Source: an uncultured Collinsella sp.
GTDB taxonomy: Bacteria; Actinomycetota; Coriobacteriia; Coriobacteriales; Coriobacteriaceae
Length of the DNA: 20,465 nucleotides
Direction: 5' to 3'
NCBI GenBank assembly: GCA_900552185.1
Contig: URYT01000010.1
Coordinates: forward strand, 1-20,465
Part shown: positions 20,465-20,465 of the stretch, in pieces
Numbering within the stretch: the first letter of the stretch is position 1
Layout of the letters: each line of letters starts with the position of its first letter
The notes under the pieces: generated by a model
What the model was told of the DNA's origin: nothing
Seen by the model: only the letters and a program-made list of their open reading frames with translations
Database searches by the model: none
Made by a program: the position numbers and the translations under genes

Positions 20465-20465
20465 C

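Overview
The window looks like a chromosomal segment of a gut actinobacterium of the class Coriobacteriia, most likely Collinsella or a close relative. This is an inference from GC-rich genes with strong GCC/GGC/GAC/GAG codon preference, purine-rich Shine-Dalgarno sites, a fermentative gene set and family-level resemblance; nothing here was searched against a database.

Layout, left to right. (1) 1-529, minus: the N-terminal part of a TPR-like hypothetical gene. (2) 1030-4052, plus: three genes of the iron-containing alcohol dehydrogenase superfamily in a row: a butanol-type alcohol dehydrogenase, a complete glycerol dehydrogenase (gldA) and an internally deleted gldA-like remnant. The first two each end in a strong hairpin. 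(3) 4204-5457, plus: a protein with four 4Fe-4S motifs and a charged tail. (4) 5589-10901: an alpha-glucoside locus. A GntR/UTRA regulator and a zinc polyol-type dehydrogenase run leftward; a PTS EIICB permease and a GH4 6-phospho-alpha-glucosidase run rightward. The divergent 356-base region between them carries near-palindromic operator candidates overlapping a promoter in each direction. The likely flow is uptake and phosphorylation of an alpha-glucoside, cleavage to glucose 6-phosphate plus an aglycone, and possibly oxidation of a polyol aglycone. (5) 11029-12500, plus: the ATPase ychF and a small DUF1648-like membrane protein. (6) 12510-13194: an orphan minus-strand protein divergent from a 72-residue XRE regulator, separated by a perfect 24-base palindrome. 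(7) 13229-13474: a large imperfect inverted repeat filling the next gap. (8) 13516-14529, minus: type I asparaginase. (9) 14797-16356, plus: guaA. (10) 16357-20255: a more AT-rich, apparently acquired segment directly after guaA, with a two-gene restriction-modification system: a nuclease-methyltransferase fusion and a specificity subunit whose two halves are near-duplicates. (11) 20330-20464, minus: the C-terminal end of an unidentified gene.

The strongest candidates for something new are the restriction-modification pair (no translocase subunit in the window, duplicated recognition halves, position right after the guaA 3' end), the palindrome-controlled XRE/orphan pair, and the alpha-glucoside locus coupled to a polyol-type dehydrogenase. 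Most remaining genes are ordinary housekeeping or fermentation genes.
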